Below, piece after piece: positions 8,086 to 14,083 of a DNA stretch of 17,678 nt. Source of the DNA: Myxococcales bacterium UBA5297 (GTDB lineage Bacteria; Myxococcota; Myxococcia; Myxococcales; UBA5297); assembly GCA_002408385.1 (NCBI GenBank), contig DHSB01000077.1, positions 1-17,678 on the forward strand, given 5' to 3'. A model generated the notes under the pieces. It was not told the DNA's origin and made no database searches. It was given only the letters and a program-made list of their open reading frames with translations. Every line of letters begins with the position of its first letter. Within the stretch, counting starts at the first letter, position 1. A program made the position numbers and the translations under genes.

Positions 8086-8952
8086 ATGAGCCGCTATCTC
8101 ATGTTCGCGATGGCAGTCAGCCTTCTCAGCGGCTGTGCGACCACCCAGACCATTCGCGGTGAATATGCCGATCCCGAAGTCATCGAGATCCTCTCCGAAC
8201 GGTTCAGCGAGAATGACCTTCAGCTCATCGCCAACCAAATGGCCGCGTCGCTGGCGCAGGCGCCGCACTTCGCCAAGCTGACGACTCCGCCCCGCCTGCT
8301 CGTCGGGAAGATCGCCAACCGCACCGGCGAGCCCATCGACACCGACATGCTCGCCGAGCGGATTCAGGTGGCGCTGGTCAAGAGCGGGCGCTTCGAGCTC
8401 TTCGACGAGCGGACCCGGACAGCGCTGGCCAAGGAGTACGAGTATCAGACCTCCGGCTATGTCGATCCGCGGCATGCCAAGATGCCGGGCAGTCAGAGCG
8501 CCGCCGACTACGTGCTGATCGGGTCGCTCTCGGCCATCGTCCAGGCCAACGGCAGCGACAAGACCACCTACTACAAGATGTCGATGAGCGTCTCCGAGCT
8601 GGCCAGCGGCATCATCCGCTGGGCCGACGACAAGGAGATCCGCAAGAAGTACGAGCTCTCCGGCATCTCCCCTCGTACCTCGAAGGCGCTCAGGGGAGTG
8701 AGCATCGGTGTCGGGATCAGCGGCATGGTGGCGGGAACCGGCCTGCTCATTGCCGGGTTGACCGGTGTCGGCGAAAGGGTGCAGCCGGTGAACGCGGAGC
8801 TGCTCCTGGCCGGCGGCGGGGCGATGTTCGGGGGCCTGATTGCGGCTTTCCTCATCCCGAGGCTGATCCCCGAAGGCAATCCGCAACTGGCGACCCTGCA
8901 GCTCTACCCGCAGTGCGGCGGTGCAGGCCTGTCGCTCGGGTTCTCGTTCTGA
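8086..8952 (+). CDS. LpoB-family lipoprotein (penicillin-binding protein activator-like), copy 1
   Basis: A 288-residue lipoprotein with lipobox LLSGC (Cys17), expected at the outer membrane. The body (about 28-190) matches the LpoB fold, related to the CsgG N-terminal domain: FSENDLQLIANQMAASL, PPRLLVGKIANRTGEPIDT, VKSGRFELFDE, EYEYQTSGYVD, AADYVLIGSLSAI, SGIIRWADDKEIRKKYE. In enterobacteria LpoB activates the peptidoglycan synthase PBP1b; that role here is only inferred. Unusually, the C-terminus adds two hydrophobic segments (about 205-226 and 239-258) and ends in a strand-like tail, GLSLGFSF, with a terminal Phe. Over the first 200 residues I count 167 identities to the paralogue at 11081. 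AGGAG (8073-8077) precedes the ATG by 8 nt. It is followed after 52 nt by a decayed copy of the gene that follows the paralogue. Confidence 0.9.
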   Translation: MSRYLMFAMAVSLLSGCATTQTIRGEYADPEVIEILSERFSENDLQLIANQMAASLAQAPHFAKLTTPPRLLVGKIANRTGEPIDTDMLAERIQVALVKSGRFELFDERTRTALAKEYEYQTSGYVDPRHAKMPGSQSAADYVLIGSLSAIVQANGSDKTTYYKMSMSVSELASGIIRWADDKEIRKKYELSGISPRTSKALRGVSIGVGISGMVAGTGLLIAGLTGVGERVQPVNAELLLAGGGAMFGGLIAAFLIPRLIPEGNPQLATLQLYPQCGGAGLSLGFSF

Positions 8953-9472
8953 CGCGCGTCGCTCTCGTGACCTGAGGCCCGGCCGCAGGCCTTCAGAGGG
9001 AGTCATTTCACGTACGCCTGCGGGCTTGGTGCTGGCCGGTGCTTCGTCGGCCTTGGCTGCCGGGCGCGCGCGAACCGACGGGAGCGCCCGATGAATCCGA
9101 GGAGGCGCGAAGGGCATGGGCTCGAGGACGTGTCTGCGAACTCTTCGGCGGCGTCTCGCGCGAGGCGGGGAGCGCCGCCGTCGCGGCGGCCTGCGTGGGC
9201 GCATGAAGAAGAGGCGTTGAAGCGAGGCTTCAGCAGAATCTCTCGACGGACCTTCAGCCGTGTCGGCGCACGGACGAACTTGCGTCCCGTCTCCAGACGT
9301 CTCTCGAGCCGGAAGCACCTGAGGACGACGCGGGCGCCGCTGAAACGAGCCCCCTGGACTTCGCTCCGGCGGGCGTGCGGCATGCGGCCTGACGCGCCTG
9401 AGATCGAGGCGAGCCCTGGCGGGCTCCGGGGCCTGGGGGCGAATCTTCCGCTATAAGGACGGGCACTCAGCC
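8953..9472. other. 520-nt region with a gene stub and otherwise no clear gene
   Basis: The first about 140 nt match the stretch after the second LpoB-like gene and contain a broken gene stub (listed separately). A hairpin (TGAGGCC with GGCCTTCA, about 8973-8995) sits at the place of a comparable GGGCCC-rich hairpin after the second paralogue. The rest has only arginine-rich or short frames with weaker third-position GC than the neighbours, so it reads as non-coding or decayed. The sigma gene promoter must lie at its end; TATAAG at 9452-9457 is too close to the start to be a confident -10. Confidence 0.5.
9005..9094 (+). pseudogene. truncated remnant of the small barrel-protein gene (compare 12076)
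   Basis: At the exact place where the barrel gene follows the second LpoB-like gene (52 versus 50 nt spacing), this frame reads GLVLAGASSALAAGRARTDG. It aligns gap-free with SLVLTSARSALALERARTDG of the intact protein, and many differences fall at third codon positions. The preceding GAGGGAGTCAT matches GAGGAGGAGTCATG, but the start reads ATT instead of ATG. About seven codons of the signal peptide are missing, and a TGA at 9092-9094 ends the frame after 29 codons. I find no alignment for the rest of the barrel protein, so only a 5' stub remains. Confidence 0.65.
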
Positions 9473-10048
9473 TTGCCCAAGCGAATGGCCGTGACGGATC
9501 TCCCTGCCCAGCCCAATACACAGTCGGTGATGCAAGCCGCGGCGGCCGGAGAGTTCTCTGCCATGTATCAGCGCGAGTATCCGTATGTCGGAAAGGTGCT
9601 GATTCGGCTGGGCGTGCGCGCGGCCGACAGAGAAGACCTCGCGCACGACGTCTTCGTGGTTGCCTTCCGTAATTGGTCCAAGTTCGACTCCTCCAGGCCC
9701 GTGCGTCCCTGGCTCTTTGGAATCGCCTTCCGGGTGCTCCGGGATCGCAATTCCAAGCACCAGAACCGCTTCGAGCAGCCGGTCGCCGAGGTCGACGCGG
9801 TGGACGGCCGCCGCAACGCCGAAGAGATCGCGAGCCAGCGCGAGGCCTTGCAGCAGGTCGAGAGAGCGCTCGGCGCATTGGAGCTCGAGCGGCGCGCGGT
9901 GCTGGTCATGCACGACATCGACGAGACGCCGATGCCGCAGATAGCCGAGAGCCTCGGCCTGCCGCTCAACACCGCCTATTCGCGCCTGCGGCTGGCCCGG
10001 AGGGACTTCAACGAAGCGGTCGCAAGGCTGCAGAGGGAGTGCGCCTGA
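9473..10048 (+). CDS. ECF-type RNA polymerase sigma factor
   Basis: A 191-residue sigma-70 family protein lacking regions 1 and 3, as in extracytoplasmic-function factors. Region 2 is at about 28-93: FSAMYQREYPYVGKVLIRLG, then DREDLAHDVFVVAFRNW and RPWLFGIAFRVLRDR. Region 4 is at about 126-180: LGALELERRAVLVMHDIDE, then MPQIAESLGLPLNTAYSRLRLAR, the DNA-binding helix-turn-helix. It should direct RNA polymerase to a small promoter set, plausibly the GGAAC-containing elements at 8001 and 10992 (inference). The start is uncertain: TTG at 9473 has AAGGA about 13 nt upstream, while ATG at 9485 gives a protein 4 residues shorter but lacks a good ribosome site. The next gene begins 2 nt after its stop, so the two form an operon. 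No full GGAAC motif lies upstream, so direct autoregulation by that motif is not supported. Confidence 0.92.
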   Translation: MPKRMAVTDLPAQPNTQSVMQAAAAGEFSAMYQREYPYVGKVLIRLGVRAADREDLAHDVFVVAFRNWSKFDSSRPVRPWLFGIAFRVLRDRNSKHQNRFEQPVAEVDAVDGRRNAEEIASQREALQQVERALGALELERRAVLVMHDIDETPMPQIAESLGLPLNTAYSRLRLARRDFNEAVARLQRECA

Positions 10049-10050
10049 TC

Positions 10051-10914
10051 ATGCCCCTGGACGATCGCCAGACCGAGCCCCTGAGCGATGCCGCCAGCGC
10101 GCTGCTGAAGGCCGAGCAGAGCAGGCCTGACCCGGCGCCGCAGTTCGGCGAGGCGGTTTGGAATCGGCTGGCGCTCACGGTAGGGCTCGAGCCAATGGCG
10201 CAGGCCTCACCTCCTGCGCCGGCCCCGGCGACTCCGGCGGCGGGCTTGTTGTCCAAAGTCCTGGCGGGAAGCCTGATCGCCGCCCTGGGGGCAGCAGCGG
10301 GCGGGGGCGCGGTCTATGTCTGGATGGACGGTCGCGCCGGGCGCGCGGGGCCGTCGGGCGCGGTCGAGCCACCCGCGCCGGCGGTCGTCCAGGAGCGCGC
10401 GGCGCGGCGGTCCGAGGGAGCGGGCCCTGTGGACCGAGCGCTGAGCGTGCGCGAAGAGCTCCAGCCCCAGCCGGTCGAAAGCCTGCCCCCGCGCGAGGGA
10501 GCGCTGTCGGTGGAGCCGGGAACCGGCGCGCCGCTGCCGATACCCGGTTCGAGCCCCGGCAAACAGACCGTGCCGCGCGCAGCGCCGGCGGGCCCGGCGA
10601 ACGAACCCGCGGCACCGCAAGAGGCACCTTGGGCGTTCACCAAGTCGATCTCGGCCGAGGAGCCGGTGCTGCTGCAGCGGGCGCGAACCGCGCTGGCGCG
10701 CGGCGAGGCGCGCGAAGCGCTGGCGCTCCTCGACGACCACCAGCGCCTCTTCCCCGGCGGCCAGCTCATCGAGTCGCGCGAGGCGCTGCGCATCGAAGCG
10801 CTGGCGGCGGCGGGAGAATCGGCCCGCGCCAGGGCTCTCGCCGACGAGTATCGCCGGCGCTTCCCGCACAGCGTCTTCCTGCCCGTCGTCAACCGCGCCG
10901 CGGCCGGGAAGTAA
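10051..10914 (+). CDS. membrane protein partner of the ECF sigma factor, probable anti-sigma factor with TPR-like tail
   Basis: A 287-residue single-pass membrane protein starting 2 nt after the sigma gene, so almost certainly co-translated. An N-terminal cytoplasmic part of about 65 residues (with FGEAVWNRLAL) would be the sigma-contacting segment. One transmembrane helix lies at about 66-92 (LLSKVLAGSLIAALGAAAGGGAVYVW). A long Pro/Ala/Gly/Arg-rich linker (93-205) precedes a helical domain (about 210-287: LLQRARTALARGEAREALALLDDHQRLFPG, EALRIEALAAAGESARARALADEYRRRFP). This resembles the tetratricopeptide-like tails seen beside many myxobacterial ECF factors. No zinc-binding anti-sigma motif (HxxxCxxC) is present. 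The anti-sigma role is inferred from position, topology and tail; direct sequence evidence for sigma binding is lacking. Confidence 0.82.
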   Translation: MPLDDRQTEPLSDAASALLKAEQSRPDPAPQFGEAVWNRLALTVGLEPMAQASPPAPAPATPAAGLLSKVLAGSLIAALGAAAGGGAVYVWMDGRAGRAGPSGAVEPPAPAVVQERAARRSEGAGPVDRALSVREELQPQPVESLPPREGALSVEPGTGAPLPIPGSSPGKQTVPRAAPAGPANEPAAPQEAPWAFTKSISAEEPVLLQRARTALARGEAREALALLDDHQRLFPGGQLIESREALRIEALAAAGESARARALADEYRRRFPHSVFLPVVNRAAAGK

Positions 10915-10991
10915 AGGGGCGCCGCAAGGCCTCGGGCCGCGACGGCTCGATGGCGCCTGCAGCGGGCCTGCGGCCGCAAGAAAATGACGCG

Positions 10992-11023
10992 GCCCGTGAC
11001 GGAACCGCGGGCTCGTCCCAATA
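10992..11023 (+). promoter_or_regulatory. promoter-like element, copy 2 (32-bp repeat with GGAAC)
   Basis: Identical over all 32 bp to 8001-8032, and placed 80 nt (GGAAC at 11001-11005 to ATG) upstream of the second LpoB-like gene. The left arm of the inverted repeat seen in copy 1 is shortened here, so the stem keeps about five Watson-Crick pairs plus one G-T. Sequence after the repeat diverges (TAACCAGAG versus TAGCTAGGATG), so if this is a promoter the -10 need not be equal in the two copies. The element begins 77 nt after the stop of the sigma partner gene. Confidence 0.5.
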
Positions 11024-11080
11024 ACCAGAGTGGGGGCAACAAGAACGGGCCCCAAGCACCTTTGGCCAGGAGTCGATCCG

Positions 11081-12025
11081 ATGAACCGCTACCTCATGCT
11101 CACGCTGGCAGCCACGCTTCTTGGCGGCTGTGCGACCACCCGGAGCGTTCGCGGCGAATACGCCGATCCCGAAGTCATCGAGATCCTCTCCGACAGGTTC
11201 AGCGAGAACGATCTGCAGCTCATCGCCAACCGGATGGCCGAGTCGCTGGCGCAAGCGCCGTTCTTCGCCAACAGGGAGGCGCCGCCCCGACTGCTCGTTG
11301 GAAAGATCGCCAACCGCACCGGCGAGCAAGTCGACACCGACATGCTTGCCGAGCGGATTCAGGTCGCGCTGGTCAAGAGCGGGCGCTTCGAGCTCTTCGA
11401 CGAGAGGACCCGGTTGGCCCTGGCCCAGGAGTACGACTACCAGACCTCCGGCTACGTCGATCCAGGGCAAGCCAAGGCGCCGGGCGCTCAGATCGCCGCC
11501 GACTACGTGCTGATCGGGTCGCTCTCGGCGATCGTCCAGGCCAGCGGCAGCGACAAGATGACCTACTACAAGATGTCGATGAGCGTCTCCGAGCTGGCCA
11601 CCGGCATCATCCGCTGGGCGGACGACAAGGAGATTCGCAAGAAGTACGAGATCTCCGGCATCTCCCCGGGCACCTCCAAGGCGATCAAGGGCGTGGGCTT
11701 GGGGCTCGGGATAAGCGCGATGGTGGCGGGCACCGGCTTGATCGTCGCCGGCCTGGCGGCGTACGAGGACGCCTCCTGGCACCTCGAGGAGTATGACTGC
11801 ACCAATTCTCTTGGCGACCCTTGGCGGTGCACCAAGAGGGTCAACGACCCCGAGGTGCCGGTGAACACGACGCTGGTCCTGGCCGGCTGCGGCGCGTTGG
11901 TCGGAGGCCTGATCACCACCATCGTCGTCCCCAGGCTGGTGCCGAGAGGCGACCCGCGGTTGGCGAGCGTGCAGCTCTACCCGCTGCGCGGCGGTGGGGG
12001 CATGTCGCTCGGGTTCTCGTTCTAG
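11081..12025 (+). CDS. LpoB-family lipoprotein (penicillin-binding protein activator-like), copy 2
   Basis: A 314-residue paralogue of the gene at 8086, with lipobox LLGGC (Cys17) and the same LpoB/CsgG-like core: FSENDLQLIANRMAESL, PPRLLVGKIANRTGEQVDT, AADYVLIGSLSAI, TGIIRWADDKEIRKKYE. The first 200 residues align without gaps to copy 1 (167 identities counted by hand). The two hydrophobic segments (about 205-227 and 263-283) and the ending GMSLGFSF are kept. The loop between them is 26 residues longer and carries Cys240 and Cys250, which could form a disulfide. The start at 11081 has AGGAG 8 nt upstream; the open frame extends 51 nt further, but that part lacks a signal sequence. The barrel and periplasmic protein genes follow at close spacing, suggesting one operon. 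An activator role in peptidoglycan synthesis is inferred from the family. Confidence 0.9.
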   Translation: MNRYLMLTLAATLLGGCATTRSVRGEYADPEVIEILSDRFSENDLQLIANRMAESLAQAPFFANREAPPRLLVGKIANRTGEQVDTDMLAERIQVALVKSGRFELFDERTRLALAQEYDYQTSGYVDPGQAKAPGAQIAADYVLIGSLSAIVQASGSDKMTYYKMSMSVSELATGIIRWADDKEIRKKYEISGISPGTSKAIKGVGLGLGISAMVAGTGLIVAGLAAYEDASWHLEEYDCTNSLGDPWRCTKRVNDPEVPVNTTLVLAGCGALVGGLITTIVVPRLVPRGDPRLASVQLYPLRGGGGMSLGFSF

Positions 12026-12075
12026 GCCGTAGTGTCCGTCACCCGGGGCCCGGACCGCGGGCCCGAGGAGGAGTC

Positions 12076-12642
12076 ATGGGAAGGCATCGGACTGTCGTAT
12101 CGCTCATCCTCGCGAGTCTCGTGCTGACGAGCGCTCGGTCGGCGCTGGCCCTGGAGCGCGCGCGCACCGACGGGCCCCCGGGGTCGGAGATTGGCGCCGG
12201 GGGCTACGTGCGGCCCGGCGGAGACCGGTTCTCGGTCGGAGTCGACTGGGGCGCCTCGCTGGCCAAGGGCGACTGCGCTCCTCCTATCCTGCTCGGCCTC
12301 AAGCTCGCCTACTGGTCGGACGACTGGTTCCAGGTCGAGGCCTCTGGGACCTACCTCTTCGAGAACGAGAGCCTGGAGCTGCTCGTCGGCCCCCGCTTCC
12401 GCACCTCCCCTTTTCGCCGGGTGGGCCTGAGCGTCGGCTTGAAGGGCGGCGCGATTCTCTTGCCCTATCGCGAAGAGCGCTTCGTCTACCGCCCGCTCTT
12501 CGCCTTAAGCCCGCAGATAGGCCTGGACATGCTGGTGAGAGACTGGGGCGTGCTCGACCTGACCTATGCCCTGGACCTCGACGCCTTCCGCCTCAGCCCG
12601 GCGGCCCATCGCCTCTTCATGACCCTCGGATACAGGTTCTAA
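12076..12642 (+). CDS. small exported protein, probable outer-membrane beta-barrel
   Basis: A 188-residue protein with a signal peptide ending in ARSALA (cleavage near residue 25). The mature part alternates hydrophobic and polar residues in strand-like runs, e.g. FSVGVDWGASLAKG, ILLGLKLAYWSDDWFQVEASGTYLF, LELLVGPRFRTS, VGLSVGLKGGAIL, FALSPQIGLDMLV, and ends MTLGYRF. A C-terminal aromatic preceded by alternating hydrophobics is the usual beta-barrel assembly signal, and the size suits an 8-stranded barrel. No specific family was recognised. AGGAGG (12066-12071) lies 4 nt before the ATG. It starts 50 nt after the LpoB-like gene and ends 3 nt before the next gene, so the three should share a transcript. 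A broken stub of a second copy lies at 9005. Confidence 0.82.
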   Translation: MGRHRTVVSLILASLVLTSARSALALERARTDGPPGSEIGAGGYVRPGGDRFSVGVDWGASLAKGDCAPPILLGLKLAYWSDDWFQVEASGTYLFENESLELLVGPRFRTSPFRRVGLSVGLKGGAILLPYREERFVYRPLFALSPQIGLDMLVRDWGVLDLTYALDLDAFRLSPAAHRLFMTLGYRF

Positions 12643-12645
12643 GCC

Positions 12646-13521
12646 ATGAAAACGAACTTGCTGGTTGCCGCAATCCTCCTCCAGTCCTCCCTGGCTCTCG
12701 CCCAAGCCTCGAGCGCCTCCTATCCGTCGCAGGCCTTCTCGCAGAAGCGCTTCCCCGAGGGGAGGTCCGAGACGATCAACATCGTCGAGTGGACCGCCAA
12801 CGATCTGCCGAAGGTCTATCAGCGCTCCGAGCAACTGCCGCTGACCGACGCCGACCTCGTCAAGCTGAGCAACGCCGGGTTCGACCCGGCGCGGATCGTC
12901 GCGATGATCGAAGAGCGCCGCTGCGCTTGCGATGCGTCGGCCGACGGGTTGGTCGCCCTCAAGCGGCAGAAGGTGAGCGAGGAGGTCCTCTCCGCGGTCT
13001 CGCTGCACGCGCTGAAGCCGAACCGCTCGCTGACCCTCCTCGTGACCCTCGACTTCATCGACCCCGCGCGGCCGGCCGACGGGTCGCCTGTCGCTGCGTC
13101 GCGCTCGAGCGCGCCTCGCGACTCCTTTCTCTACTTCTTCGTCGACGACGGCCCGCTCACCCGGGTCTTCCAGGCCGACGTCGCGGCACTGCTCGCGCAG
13201 CAGAGGCGACTGCCCGCGATGGTCGACCGGACCGACCCGTTGCTGACGCGGCAGGTGCGGCGCGTCCAGATCGCCGGTGAGATTCCGCTCAAGACCTACG
13301 GCGAGCACACGCTCTACGTGACCAGCGGCGCCCGCGCGACCGTTGGCCACCCGGCGATGCTGGTCGACGCCGAGCGCAATCGCGGCCAGGCCTACTTCTT
13401 CGACTACCCGGCCGCGTCGCTGCAGGCCGTCTGCAGGCTCTCGGTCAGCTACCGGCGCGACCCGTTGCTCGCCGACAAGTGGAGCTTTGCGGGCAGCAGC
13501 TTCGAGTGCGAGTTCAACTGA
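12646..13521 (+). CDS. exported periplasmic protein of unknown function
   Basis: A 291-residue protein with a clear signal peptide (MKTNLLVAAILLQSSLALAQ; cleavage near residues 19-20). Residues about 65-115 (LTDADLVKLSNAGFDPARIVAMIE, then DASADGLVALKRQKVSEEVLSAV) match a small helical motif common in exported bacterial proteins, of the 'L-x-K-L-x-x-A-G-(F/L)-x-x-x-x-I' type; a CxC (RCAC) sits in its middle. The C-terminal part (about 120-291) looks beta-rich, with LLVTLDFIDP, SFLYFFVDDG, PLKTYGEHTLYVTSGA and a final Cys pair around CRLSVSYRR and ECEF. No catalytic motif is visible. It begins 3 nt after the barrel protein stop, so it is translationally coupled to it and is likely part of the same envelope function. 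I cannot name the family. Confidence 0.82.
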   Translation: MKTNLLVAAILLQSSLALAQASSASYPSQAFSQKRFPEGRSETINIVEWTANDLPKVYQRSEQLPLTDADLVKLSNAGFDPARIVAMIEERRCACDASADGLVALKRQKVSEEVLSAVSLHALKPNRSLTLLVTLDFIDPARPADGSPVAASRSSAPRDSFLYFFVDDGPLTRVFQADVAALLAQQRRLPAMVDRTDPLLTRQVRRVQIAGEIPLKTYGEHTLYVTSGARATVGHPAMLVDAERNRGQAYFFDYPAASLQAVCRLSVSYRRDPLLADKWSFAGSSFECEFN

Positions 13522-13553
13522 GCCGGCCTCCGGCAACGCGGTCGGGACAGAGG

Positions 13554-13993
13554 TTGGGCTGCTCCGACTGCCTGAACCGGCGGCTCAAAGGGCTGTCCGC
13601 GTTTCGCCGTGGAGTTCGCCGGTCGACCGCCGCAAGTCGACCACCTCCTGGCCGCTGCCGGAGCTGCGCAGCGGTCCGGAGGGATGACTCGCTCGGCACG
13701 GCGAGGCCTCCGCAGAATCCGTCGGGTTCATGCGCCGCGCACTCGGCCTCCGTAGTCGCGACCTCGCCGAGTTGCTCGACGTGTCGCCAGAGACGGTCTC
13801 GCGTTGGGAGAACGCGACGGGGCCGGTCGATTGAGGCGCCGCCGTGCTGCTGGCGGCGATGGTCCTGGACCGCTTGGAGGGGCGGACGACGACGCTCGAC
13901 CGTCTCAAGGCACTGCTCGAGGCCAAGCCTCTCCCGCAGCTCGTGCGCCTGGAGATGGCCGAGGGTTTTGGTCGACGGGGCTCGGTGGATTGA
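13554..13993 (+). pseudogene. decayed zinc-ribbon plus XRE helix-turn-helix regulator (YgiT/MqsA-like)
   Basis: The first frame (from about 13554) encodes CSDCLNRRL followed later by GRCRSC, two CxxC pairs as in YgiT/MqsA-type zinc ribbons. Near 13685 the homologous reading moves to another frame, which continues LARHGEASAESVGFMRRALG, then RSRDLAELLDVSPETVSRWEN, a textbook XRE DNA-binding helix-turn-helix. One missing base near GGATGACTCGC would restore one frame. An in-frame TGA at 13832 then interrupts GPVD*GAAVLLAAMVLDR before the frame continues to a stop at 13991. Proteins of this layout are transcription regulators or antitoxins; no toxin gene is adjacent. It is probably inactive, although base-calling errors could also give this picture. 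Confidence 0.7.
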
Positions 13994-14083
13994 GCGCTAC
14001 TCGTCCGCGTGGTTCGAGCTGCCAGGGCGTTGAGCGAGGGCCTCGACGAGGCACTGGCTCACCCGGATCACCTTCAACCTCCA

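Noticed and set aside
7603..9318. 571-codon open frame on the minus strand, and a similar one at 10889-11782
   Set aside because: Both are antisense shadows of the LpoB-like paralogues; they resemble each other only because the sense genes do.
9091..9456. 121-codon plus-strand frame with a GGGAGC upstream
   Set aside because: Arginine makes up about a fifth of the protein, third-position GC is lower than in neighbouring genes, and no motif or signal is visible. A second frame here (about 9238-9393, SRLQTSLEPEAPEDDAGAAE) looks more protein-like but has no start codon.
10915..10980. GC-rich stem (GGCC-TGC-GGCC) followed by AAGAAAA after the sigma partner gene
   Set aside because: The A-rich tail is on the wrong strand for termination of the plus-strand transcript, and the stem is short.
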